From: Trichoderma breve
Taxonomy: Eukaryota > Ascomycota > Sordariomycetes > Hypocreales > Hypocreaceae
DNA: 64,000 nucleotides
Assembly (NCBI RefSeq): GCF_028502605.1
Contig: NC_079234.1
Span: forward strand, 992,001-1,056,000
Reading direction: 5' to 3'
Under the pieces are notes generated by a model, which did not search any database, had not been told where the DNA came from, and saw only the letters and a program-made list of their open reading frames with translations. The translations under genes were made by a program, and so were the position numbers. The first letter of the stretch is position 1. Each line of letters starts with the position of its first letter. Below are positions 32,778-41,942 of the stretch, piece after piece.

Positions 32778-34169
32778 TCACCAAGACATTGGTAATTGAT
32801 AGTCTTGCCAATGATCTTCCGTGTCAGCCTCCCTCCATTTCCCTATCCCACCAGTTACACCATCACCATCGACTGCCCACTTTCTTTTCTCCACCATATC
32901 TGCCCAGTGCCACAGAACATGCTTTAATTGCACGTCGTGCGTCTGAATGAAATGATTAAATCCCTGTTGGTATAACTGTGTGCTACGTGGCACTGGGCTT
33001 GCTGTTGGTCCTTTGGCGTGCGTATTTTCTCCAAATAGTGAGCCATCGCTTGTCCGAGCCCAGCCATTTTCTCCGATAGCATAAGGCAGGATAAGCTTGC
33101 AGCCGTCTTCAAATGGATGCGCGCCGTGCGGATCCGTCTCCGTGAGATAGATCCCGGCAGGGTAACTTGTGATTTCTCCAAAACGCTGCGGAAATTGTAA
33201 TATGGGAACTTCTTCTCCCCAAGGCGTTTGTTCCGTATCTTGATGAGCCTCCTTACTGCTCTCAAAAAGAAGGATAGGCCTTATCTTCCCTTCTTCAACG
33301 TTGATTGAAGAAAACGGCTGCTGGCGGGCTATACGAAGGCCAGGTGCGATGTGGCTAAATCGAGTTTTCCGAGCTCGCGCCAGGAACTGGCCTGCGAAGC
33401 TATTTGGTGAGAACTCGCTCGAACTTATCGCATCTCCAAGGCGGTGCGTTTCATTACTTCGGGTCGCAGGCATGCGAGACTCAACCGCATGTGTTAGTCG
33501 GCTGAAGGCTTCGAGAGTCTGGTCCAAGTCACAGACCGTATAAGAGGGCATAACCCAAGGCCTGACTTTTTCTTGCTCTCCGTCATAGGAAGAATCCACT
33601 GCAAGAGCTTTGCCTTGGTCTATCATGTCAAGGAAGGTTTCGAGGATGAGTTCGAGTGGCAGCCAGATTTGACGACCGTTCATTGTGATGCTTGTGTCAT
33701 GAATAGACATGTGCTGCATTGCCGTAGAGGTCTGCTGGTCAAAGACGAGACCCAGTGGATGGCTTGCGCCCAGCGCCCAATTCGCCATGTAGAGTGTCAC
33801 ATAATGCGCTTTGTTCGAGTCATCCTCGCCGTCGCCATAGTGGGCGTTCTCCCAAAGATCATCCGGTGAGCAAAGTCCCGAGAGGTACCTGAAGAATGCA
33901 TGTTGTGGTTGTGCTGTAATTGCGTAGCCATGCCACGCTGTTTTGAGAAACGCAATCACAGAAGAGCTCAATTTCGCAGCGTGTGGCGACAGTTCCGCGT
34001 CCCCGCCATAACACTCCCACCACGCCCGTCGGTCGAGATCGCTCAGGCTGCGGCCGCTTTCAGTCCATCCTCGCTCAATGATGAGATTGTGTAGAGCGGC
34101 ACATCGTTCATGGTCAAGTCCCTCAGTTTCTCGGAGTGGATGCTCAGCTGTTACTCGCCATTGTGACAT
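32778..34169 (-). CDS. Uncharacterised 463-residue protein
   Basis: A single-exon frame from an ATG at 34169. The product is soluble, with no signal peptide or membrane segment. It is rich in Trp and His, with blocks such as DRRAWWECYGGD, LSSSVIAFLKTAWHGYAI, GRQIWLPLELILETFLDMI and HVLWHWADMVEKRKW. The length, codon use and even distribution of aromatic residues support a real globular protein, but no family is recognised. No nucleotide-binding loop or known catalytic motif was found. It lies upstream of the NOD-like receptor in the same orientation, about 0.7 kb away, which might be chance. Confidence 0.75.
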   Translation of the reverse strand: MSQWRVTAEHPLRETEGLDHERCAALHNLIIERGWTESGRSLSDLDRRAWWECYGGDAELSPHAAKLSSSVIAFLKTAWHGYAITAQPQHAFFRYLSGLCSPDDLWENAHYGDGEDDSNKAHYVTLYMANWALGASHPLGLVFDQQTSTAMQHMSIHDTSITMNGRQIWLPLELILETFLDMIDQGKALAVDSSYDGEQEKVRPWVMPSYTVCDLDQTLEAFSRLTHAVESRMPATRSNETHRLGDAISSSEFSPNSFAGQFLARARKTRFSHIAPGLRIARQQPFSSINVEEGKIRPILLFESSKEAHQDTEQTPWGEEVPILQFPQRFGEITSYPAGIYLTETDPHGAHPFEDGCKLILPYAIGENGWARTSDGSLFGENTHAKGPTASPVPRSTQLYQQGFNHFIQTHDVQLKHVLWHWADMVEKRKWAVDGDGVTGGIGKWREADTEDHWQDYQLPMSW

Positions 34170-35153
34170 GGTTGTAATGGGACCGTGTCAGGACTGTTTC
34201 AGAACCATGTCAACACCAAATAATGTGTCTGTCTGATGATAGCGTTGCATTAATAAAGCAGAACAACCATCTTTTTGTGACTGGTCCGTCGGTCCGTATA
34301 TAGTTCCGATTACCACCGCTGCCTTGTTGCAACCACCAGAAATCTGGTTGGAGATGACAACAAGATCATTGGATTGGCAAATTAGATCCCGCTACATAAT
34401 GGTGTGTTAGATACGGAGTACTGTACCTGGCTTGTGAGCCGCGGTTTTATAGCGCAGTACTTCATTCTCAGCTTGTTGCGCAGGTTGAAGTTCAACTCAT
34501 CACAAAAAGTTGAACCTCATCCATCAAGTAGGTACATGTAGGTATAGGCTACAAGGTGCCATCAACTAAGAGAGATATAAGGTAGTCTATGATGTATCCA
34601 AGCCGATCTCATTCCAGGGCGGAGATAGAGCTGTATGCCTGCACTGTGTTGAAGCACATCTGATTGCCCCGCGCCGACGGGCCGACATCAGCTAAGCCGA
34701 AGTGCCACTGCAACACAAACATCCTAGAGGAACAAGGAAAAGACGTCACAAATTCCTTGTTCAATTTTCTAGTTGACTCATCCTATGCCGAGATTAACGT
34801 CCACAGCCGCGCCAAGCCTTGTACGAGACGGTATGTATATCATCATGTAGGCTGTGAGTCAATACTACGTGCCCTGCAGAATACTACCTCGTAATAGTCT
34901 ACAGGTTGACGCTCGTTGTGTAAGGTCTATCGCTGCAGCAGTGGGGAGAATGTTGTGTTCAGAACTAGCGATCCAATAGAATATTCTACTTTCCTCCCTA
35001 GTTTTGTGTCCCTGAGTTGCAGGATAAGTACCAACACTTTGCCACCAAATCTATTTAATGGACACATCTCGTCCTTCAGTTCAAGAAACCGAGAAACTTC
35101 AATTGACTCGCAAACATCACGACATCTACCAACATTCCTCCGCATAAATTGCC
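34170..35153. other. Divergent intergenic region
   Basis: Separates the minus-strand unknown gene and the plus-strand GST gene. It contains a GATACGGAGTACTGTAC stretch at about 34410, one of several occurrences of a TACGGAGTA word in the window. The open frame at 34664-34894 has no family likeness. Confidence 0.45.
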
Positions 35154-35999
35154 ATGGCGACAACCTCGAACTCCACATCCATGGGCACCATTGTCTTTTA
35201 TGACATCGGCCATAGGCCCCCCGTAACTGAGTCGTGCTGCTCACCGAATCCGTGGAAGACTCGCCTTGCGCTCAACTTCAAAGCTGTTCCGTACTCGACG
35301 TCGTGGGTTGCCATGCCCGACATCGCGAAAGTACGCCGCAGCCTGGGCGAGAGTGCCGGCCGCAAGTTTGCCGACGGTTCTGATTTCTATACCTTGCCTA
35401 TGATCCATGATGATGCCACTGGTTCTACAATCAGCGACTCTTTTGACATTGCTGTCTACCTGCAGCGTACATATCCCGACTCGGGCGCTGGCGACTTGTT
35501 TCCAGCTCAAACTCTCGACTTCACTTTTACGCCTCCCTTTGACCTGGCTGTGCCACTGTCAGAACGCGGAGATGGTGGCTTTCCCGAGTATTACCGATTC
35601 AATACAAACGTGGATGCGGTATTCACCACCCACACTCTGCTCATGGTGAGCGGCATGCCGCTTGATCCAGCGACGATTGAGCAAACCAAGGCTGAATTTG
35701 TCCGTCGTGCCGGCGTCCGCTCCTGGGATGATTTCACCTTGACCAGCGAGGCGCGCGAGAAGCTCATGGAATCTTTTCAGAACGCACTGGGAGGCCTGGC
35801 CAAGCTGTTTCTCGAAAATACTGAAGGCCCTTTCTTGTTAGGGCAGCGGGCCAGCTACGCGGACTTGATTGTTGGCGCCTGGTTGCGAATGGCATATGTA
35901 TGTTTGCCCAAATCCGAGTGGGAGGAAGTGAAATGCTGGCACGATGGTGTTTTTGGGCGGCTGCATGATGCGCTGGATACATTCGCCGAGGTGAAATAA
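35154..35999 (+). CDS. Glutathione S-transferase-like protein, UstS/etherase type
   Basis: A single-exon gene of 281 residues with the ATG in a GCCATGG context. Residues 10-105 form a thioredoxin-like GST N-terminal domain: IVFYDIGHR, then CCSPNPWKTRLALNFKAVPY, a TLPMIHDD strand turn with the cis-Pro, and ISDSFDIAVYLQRTYP for the glutathione gamma-glutamyl site. The C-terminal half is helical and ends in the GPFLLGQRASYADLIVGAWL block typical of GSTs. The N-terminal phrase resembles fungal etherase-related and UstS-like GSTs; UstS belongs to the ustiloxin cluster. The likely role is glutathione conjugation or thioether or ether cleavage of an unknown substrate in the cytosol. No metabolite gene directly adjoins it. 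Confidence 0.87.
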   Translation: MATTSNSTSMGTIVFYDIGHRPPVTESCCSPNPWKTRLALNFKAVPYSTSWVAMPDIAKVRRSLGESAGRKFADGSDFYTLPMIHDDATGSTISDSFDIAVYLQRTYPDSGAGDLFPAQTLDFTFTPPFDLAVPLSERGDGGFPEYYRFNTNVDAVFTTHTLLMVSGMPLDPATIEQTKAEFVRRAGVRSWDDFTLTSEAREKLMESFQNALGGLAKLFLENTEGPFLLGQRASYADLIVGAWLRMAYVCLPKSEWEEVKCWHDGVFGRLHDALDTFAEVK

Positions 36000-36640
36000 G
36001 ACCTTTCACATTAAGCCATGATAGAACTATAGAGAGTCAACGTGATGGGAATAAACTACAATATTATATAGGTTATGTATTGGTAACCCATCCTGCAGTA
36101 AACCTTGAAATGTGATTTATATGAATCAGCTACACTAAATCTCCAGATATAGGAGAGGGGTCGAGTCCCAAAATACATTTAATACTCACATTGCTTAAAC
36201 AATTAAGATCAATAAATTTTACAATTCGGTATGAATGATGAATAATTACCGTCCATACCTAAAACTGTCCCCTTTCATATCTGAAAGACGGCAAAGAAAT
36301 TTCTATGCGACGTTTAAGACTACCTACTCATATAAAACTAACGGAGCATAGAGGAAAATAACACAAGTTCATTTCATTCGTATCTTCATCTGTAGGAGAC
36401 ATCTTTTTGTGGAATGGCTAAAGAGAAAACTCATTACATTCTCATTTTCAGAGTCTCATGTTGCTCGTATAGGATGGTGCTCCGGGGCAGATTCTGAGAT
36501 GGTCCTGTCGTACACAACGTCTTGACGGAGGCTTTCTCTGTCCACCCTCAACTGATCCCAAACCTAATCACATGAGAAATTTGAAGTAGGGACTCTTCGA
36601 TTAGAGCTACAGATTATGTTAGCCATCGTCTAATGAGCGA
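36000..36640. other. Intergenic between convergent genes
   Basis: AT-rich 3' flanks of the GST and the cysteine-rich secreted protein gene. Nothing recognised. Confidence 0.5.
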
Positions 36641-37066
36641 TCATGGTTTCCGTACACAGTAGTAGACACTTCGGCAGATGTTACCGTTGCCGCCAAACAG
36701 TTGTCGGTTGTTATCTTTATAACAGTTGAAAAATCTCTCTCTGTTTTCACCTTGTCCGGCATATTGGCCAGTAGCCAAGTTCTGGGCTCCAGCGTTGATG
36801 TTGCTAGTAAACCTTTCGCCAGACGGGAAGTTGCCGCTGCGAACGGTGCCCTCCCAAGTAACCACGTCTGCACAATTAAAGCCTTCTACGCATGCTTGAT
36901 TGTCAGCAGTCGGGAATTCAGTGCCACTTGGGTCACCATCCGCATAGTAAAAGAAGGCGCTGTGCAGCTTGCCATCGGAAGTATACTGGCAATTCGAAAG
37001 GAAAACCTGCTCAGCCGCCACAGAAAATACCAGGCAGGATAGGGAAAGAAGTGATCTATAAAGCAT
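36641..37066 (-). CDS. Small cysteine-rich secreted protein, 141 residues
   Basis: From the ATG at 37066 the product begins MLYRSLLSLSCLVFSVAA, a signal peptide with cleavage expected before EQVFLSN. The mature part has six cysteines (NCQ, ACVEG, FNCAD, FNCYK, NICRS, YYCV), enough for three disulfides, and a Gly/Asn-rich second half. No catalytic motif or named family is recognised; such proteins include effectors and antimicrobial or surface proteins. An in-frame ATG 24 codons upstream (37138) lies only about 20 bases from the TATA box, closer than any normal transcript start, so the internal Met is preferred. It gives the signal peptide at the right place. Confidence 0.8.
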   Translation of the reverse strand: MLYRSLLSLSCLVFSVAAEQVFLSNCQYTSDGKLHSAFFYYADGDPSGTEFPTADNQACVEGFNCADVVTWEGTVRSGNFPSGERFTSNINAGAQNLATGQYAGQGENRERFFNCYKDNNRQLFGGNGNICRSVYYCVRKP

Positions 37067-37778
37067 GTTGAAGATGAATTTATAGCTGATGGGCGAAATG
37101 GTTTTGGATGTAAGTATTCGAGTATAATAATGATTCATGAAGGTGAAGAATTGGGTATCTTATATAGCTTGGTCATCGCGACCACGCCCTAGTTCTCATC
37201 GAATTAGCGGATGACGGCCTCTTCTAAAAAGAGGCAGTAGTACGAATCACATACCAAAGCTTAAGATGATGCAAATCATCAACTTCTCCGATACATCATG
37301 CGGCTGTTGTTGGAATCTTACACAGAGCTAGATCCCTAAGTTACTAGTTTTTGCTTCTGCGTTTCTCCTATAGGTGGTTTTCCGGAATAAAAGGCTGCGG
37401 ATTTAGATGCTAATGTCGCTGGTTGGTGTAGAATAGTGGACCAAACAACACAGATCGCATCAGCAAACAGCAGAGATTGCATCAGCAAAGCCCCATTCAC
37501 ACTAACCATATATACTATAGATGATTATTTGTTTATAGATAGTGTAAAATAATTTGGTTGATTCCAGCAAAGCTTATAAGGTATGTGGAATTATTGCTGA
37601 CTGGTGGAGGCATGCAGTTCTTTTTCCTCGGATTGCACGCGCTATACTTATGATATATCACATTTCCGATGCTGATAAACAGCTGAGTTATAGTCATACA
37701 ACACAATCAGCATCTAATGCTAGATAAGCGTGGTAGGGGCAATATCGTATTATAACTTCTCGGATGCTGTTAAGAATA
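37067..37778. other. Intergenic between the two secreted-protein genes
   Basis: Promoter side of the cysteine-rich secreted protein gene and 3' flank of the xylanase gene. Apart from the TATA box at 37159 nothing specific was recognised. Confidence 0.5.
37159..37168 (-). promoter_or_regulatory. TATA box of the cysteine-rich secreted protein gene
   Basis: On the minus strand the sequence reads CTATATAAGA, ending 93 bases before the chosen ATG at 37066. Confidence 0.6.
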
Positions 37779-38517
37779 CTAATTCGAGACAGTTTGTTGC
37801 ACCCCGCCTTGGCCGCCCCAGCCTTCCACAGCTAAAACCTGATAATTCATAGTGCCTAAGTTCATTCCTAACGATTTCCATGCATTGAAGTGATTTGCAA
37901 CAGTTACTGTGCCACTGGATCTTTTGGAGTTCCGCACGGAGATATACTGGTTAAAGGTCGCTGTGCCCTGGATGGAAGGCTCATTGACCCGCGTATTCTC
38001 CCAGATCGTGTAACTGGATCCGTCACTGGTGACACTACCCTTCACCGTGCCGGCGGAAGGATAGGCAAAGTTGTCTTCCATGATGTAATATTCAACAAGA
38101 GGGTTGGTGCTCCAGCCATAAACAGAGAGCAGGCCAACTCCGCTGCCGACACCAAAGTTACCGCTGAACTTGATGGGGCTTTCGAATGTTGGTATTAGCA
38201 AAGGAATGGGAAAGAAAGAGTTATGATTCTTACGCGGATCCTCCAGTGCTCCAACCAACTCCTACGACGAAATCATTGGGAAACGACCAGTTAACCGCAA
38301 ATCCTGTGTTTGAGTGGGTGTAAACCACATCGCCGCCAGTAGTGTAGTCTTGGTTATAGTTTATGGCAGAGCGGCGAACGGCATTATGTCCCCCCAGAAC
38401 GAAGTCGCTGGGTCCACGCTCGATTATGTTGGCATTGAGAGACTCATCCAAGGGAGCAGCCAAGGAGCTGCCAATGCCGACTAAGGCAACCAAAAGTGAT
38501 GAAAAATTAACCATCAT
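37779..38517 (-). CDS. GH11 endo-1,4-beta-xylanase
   Basis: Two exons, reading leftward 38517-38234 and 38178-37779, with a 55-bp intron; 227 residues. A signal peptide (to about residue 21) and a short propeptide ending in the Kex2-type pair RR49 precede the mature enzyme starting [10 protein letters not shown]. The beta-jelly-roll has both catalytic glutamates: Glu124 in NPLVEYYI (nucleophile) and Glu213 in LAVEGW (acid/base). Other family landmarks are [23 protein letters not shown] and ANHFNAW. Residue 82 (PNDF) corresponds to the position next to the acid/base that is Asp in acid-active and Asn in neutral or alkaline GH11 enzymes, so an acidic optimum is inferred. It is secreted and hydrolyses xylan backbones. 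No carbohydrate-binding module. The start context has two adjacent ATGs; the upstream one is taken. Confidence 0.96.
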
Positions 38518-38540
38518 GAAAATTCCCTTTCTGAAAGCAG

Positions 38541-38564
38541 TGATAAGATGATAAGATGATAAGA
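38541..38564. promoter_or_regulatory. Three tandem GATA sites in the xylanase leader
   Basis: TGATAAGA is repeated three times without spacer, 24-47 bases before the xylanase ATG and downstream of its TATA box. Each copy fits HGATAR, the binding word of fungal GATA factors such as AreA. Binding in the transcribed leader is inference. Confidence 0.55.
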
Positions 38565-38600
38565 TGCTGTTGATATGAGCTCAAGATTGAACACTTTAAG

Positions 38601-38610
38601 TTTATATACA
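38601..38610 (-). promoter_or_regulatory. TATA box of the xylanase gene
   Basis: The minus strand reads TGTATATAAA, ending 83 bases before the ATG at 38517. Confidence 0.6.
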
Positions 38611-38690
38611 TTTCGCACCAACGGAAACATTTGGAGTATCTTCATATCAACTGACATTGAAAGGAAGCTTCATCAACATCCGCTTTCGGA

Positions 38691-38697
38691 TTTTGCC
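38691..38697 (-). promoter_or_regulatory. Candidate Xyr1/XlnR site, proximal
   Basis: The minus strand reads GGCAAAA, matching GGC(A/T)4, about 175 bases upstream of the xylanase ATG. Confidence 0.4.
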
Positions 38698-38869
38698 TAA
38701 AAGCGGCACATGCCTGCTTCACGGCACTTGCGTGCCGATGGAAATTACTAACCATCCATAAAAAGAGGACTGATATCAAGAGTTTGGAAGGTGATGCATT
38801 GCGCCAATACTGTTTCATTGGCGCGGCAAGCGGATCTGGGATCTGGGGGGCATCCGGTTAAGTATGGGA

Positions 38870-38876
38870 TTTAGCC
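38870..38876 (-). promoter_or_regulatory. Candidate Xyr1/XlnR site, distal, beside a Cre1-type word
   Basis: The minus strand reads GGCTAAA, matching both GGCTAA and GGC(A/T)4, about 350 bases upstream of the xylanase ATG. A CTGGGG (Cre1 consensus SYGGRG) lies 22 bases away at 38843-38848 on the plus strand. Confidence 0.45.
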
Positions 38877-41160
38877 TACTAATTATACTGATCTATTTTC
38901 GGGGCTGCGGAAGGGGTAGCATTCCAGACATCCGATATATACAGAGCTACTCGCACGAGAGATTCTTAAGTTAATTACGAAAGCAAGTTAGACATATGCT
39001 TAACTTTGCATTTTGTATTGCGGGATGTTAGCCTCAGACATGCGTAGAAATTATGTGTTATTAAACACTAATGGCGTCAGGTATCTGTCAGCATGGTCAA
39101 GCAGTTACTGTAAGTAGAGGTTAATACAATTTGTGACCAAGTAACCTTGCTTCCGCACATTCCGTTGTTCTCCTTCTATACTCGCCTCGGTTATTATTTA
39201 GAAACTAATTTTCAGTCATATAGCTGTATCTTTAACGTTTGTTAAACTTCAAATTTTGTGTAAAAAAATGATAACCCAGAAGTAGTAGTTGTAACGTAAT
39301 AATTGGCATCGGATAGAACGGCAACGATTTTATTTTATTTCCATTTTTCTCTTATATTCCTGGCTTCTAAACTGAAGCTTTTTAGTGCTCTTTTAACTTA
39401 AGCTTAACATAATTCTTACCCCGCATTGCTGTTACGAAGAAGCAACTTGAGATTACAAAATATGGACTCCATATTACTGATGTTTTGCAGTCAAACGTGA
39501 CGCCTACAAGCACAAGGCTGCATCTGCCTAAATGCAAAAATATTAGCCGGTTGTGTAGATACTGAGCGGCCGAACTTATTTGTGCATCATTTTGTATTAC
39601 TACAACTATGCCACACATCCAGAAGCGACTAAATCCATTCCTTGATGAGTATCGTGGTAACTTTGTTTTTTCATCTATGGTGTAGATATACTGTCACTTC
39701 ATGATATTGGGGTCCAATAATTCATCATTTTATAGCATCAAAAGAGATCGTTGATATGCCCTTGAAGGTGAAACTATTTGAGTCTCATAATATTGACGGA
39801 GTTATATATGAATACAATACCAAAAACTCTTCCAGACTTCAGAAGACTTAAGAGTGACATCACGTTCTGGCGCAAGGCAGCTGCAGAGATACTAGTAAAC
39901 CTTGTTGCCTTCGTTCAGGCCTCCTGAGTCTGAAGTCATGCTCCAAATGAGAGAGATCTCAAAGGGTTATTGTTAGTAATGTAGCGCACTTGTTCTTAAG
40001 TGATCTCTTACTTTTATATGAATATGACTATGTGCTCCTGAGGTACTATCATGGTAATACTACCTAGTTACGGGAGAAATAGCGTGATGGCGACTTTCTA
40101 GAAATAAGAATATGCCTTAGCCTCCACTACTCCATTGAAGAGCGTGCAAAAGTAGTTATTTATGTCCCATAAACTGCCAATTATATAATTACGAAGATGC
40201 CACATTTTATTCAGTAATCATGGCAGTGACTACTGGAACACATCTTTAGACGTTGTCGAGAGATTGGTATCTTGCCTCCGGTGCGCATTGGGATTAAGAC
40301 TTAAAATGCTTCGTGTGGAATTTCGACACACTGGAAAGATTGAATAGAAGAACCTAAACACAGGCGTGTATATCTCCAATGACATTTTGAATCATGGGAA
40401 ATTCAAGGCTGAGCAATGCCCTTTTGAGTTAATTTGCCTCCACAGAGATCCTGCACGACTTGGGTATTTGGAGTGACGCCTTCGATCGAAGCTAGATTAC
40501 CCATTTACACCCACCTCACTAGTGTCCTATTATATTTGAGTTTAGTATATAACAGTTCCAATCAGAAAATTGTTACAAATGAAACCGAGTATACACAAGA
40601 AAATGGTCAAGATAACCCGCTCCGCAACCTAAGTTTACCGTGATGCTCTTCAATAGAGGCCTTTGTCAAGTAAGTATAAGACCATATCGAAGATTTCTCC
40701 CATATGTTGGGATACCTAGAGGCGATTGAGATTCCTGCAGATCATTCAATGACTGTTGACAATTGTGTCATAGCGGTACCATCGGCGACTAATCCCAAAC
40801 TCGGGAATAATCATGCAAGGAACTACTGGGGTACGTCTTCGGGAAATTTCTCACCCAGCTTTAGCGGTGTCTTTATTACAAGTAATCATGAAGACTTGTC
40901 CGCGGTTATCTCCGAGAAAAAGCAATAAAGTGATACAGCGGCAAAAATTATTGATATCGGCTCAATTAATTTCCATGTTGGAGTTATTTATATGTCCACG
41001 ACAGCCCACCACCCCGCGGCAGTAAGCATAGATCGCGACCTAGCGTGTGGAAGTTATCAAGAACTTTCCGCATTATTCACTTTACTAATTTATCCTATCT
41101 AGGAGAAGCAGGACTCTCCTCTTCTCCAAGAATCCATCTGAAATCTGAACACTACGATTA

Positions 41161-41942
41161 ATGTCTAATACGTAAGATTGCAAAGCTAACAATATGCATA
41201 TTACTCTGACATCCCTAGGTCATTGCTGGACAATGCGATCGAGGCCGCCGGCGGCCTGGAATACTACAACTCGATTAAATCAATTTCCATCAATGCCTCT
41301 CTTTTAGGATCAATAATGGAGCATAAAGGGTTGACTTCACAAGTTCTCAAATTTACTGTGGATACAAAGACGCAGAAAGTCGACTTTCATAAATTTGGCG
41401 ATTTATTTAAGGGTATTTATACACCCCACAGAACAGAAATTTACTCTCAAAATCCAAAGTCGCCGACCAGTATCCTCTACAACCCTCGTCCACGTTACAT
41501 GGGATGTAGCAGTGGAACTAGGGAGGAATTACACTACCAACTGTACTTCTATGGCTATGCATTCTGGTACTACTTCAATGTACCATTCTGCCTCAAGCTT
41601 CCAGGATTCTCTACGAAGGAATTAAGTCCGTGTTATCGTGATGACGGAGAAGTGTGGAGAGTTCTGGAGATTGTTTCCCCCGACGACTTTCACACGCATA
41701 CCAAAGTACATCGCCATTATTATGACGAGGAGTTCAAGCTGCGCAGAATCGACTATTCCGATGATCTCCTAAAATCGGGCCCCGTGGCCCATTACTGCTA
41801 TGATCATACAAAAGTTGGTAATCTCGTCATTCCCAGGTTTCGGTTGGCGAATTATGACTCTCCATGGTTTTCACACAACGATGCATTCATGTTACTTATT
41901 AGTTCAGTGGAAATCCACACAACCTCCGATTGGGGTAGATAG
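41161..41942 (+). CDS. Uncharacterised 244-residue protein with an 11-base first coding exon
   Basis: The long frame starting at 41219 has no upstream Met, but a 47-bp GT-AG intron (41172-41218) joins it to an ATG at 41161: exon 1 is ATGTCTAATAC and the spliced start reads MSNTSLLDNAIEAAGG. The protein looks like an uncharacterised family shared by fungi and bacteria, with the N-terminal LLDxAIEAAGG...I pattern, a KGLTSQVLKFTVDT strand pair and a later FDEEFKLRR-like YYDEEFKLRRIDY block; beta-rich, no signal peptide, no catalytic motif seen. Family recall is from pattern, with no function attached. It is the first of five plus-strand genes reaching to 55.4 kb. Confidence 0.75.

Larger units (their letters stand above)
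38518..41160. other. Gene-poor stretch of about 2.6 kb
   Basis: The first 400 bases hold the xylanase promoter elements listed separately. From about 38900 the DNA is strongly AT-rich with frequent stops in all frames. No coding or mobile-element remnant was recognised. Confidence 0.5.
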
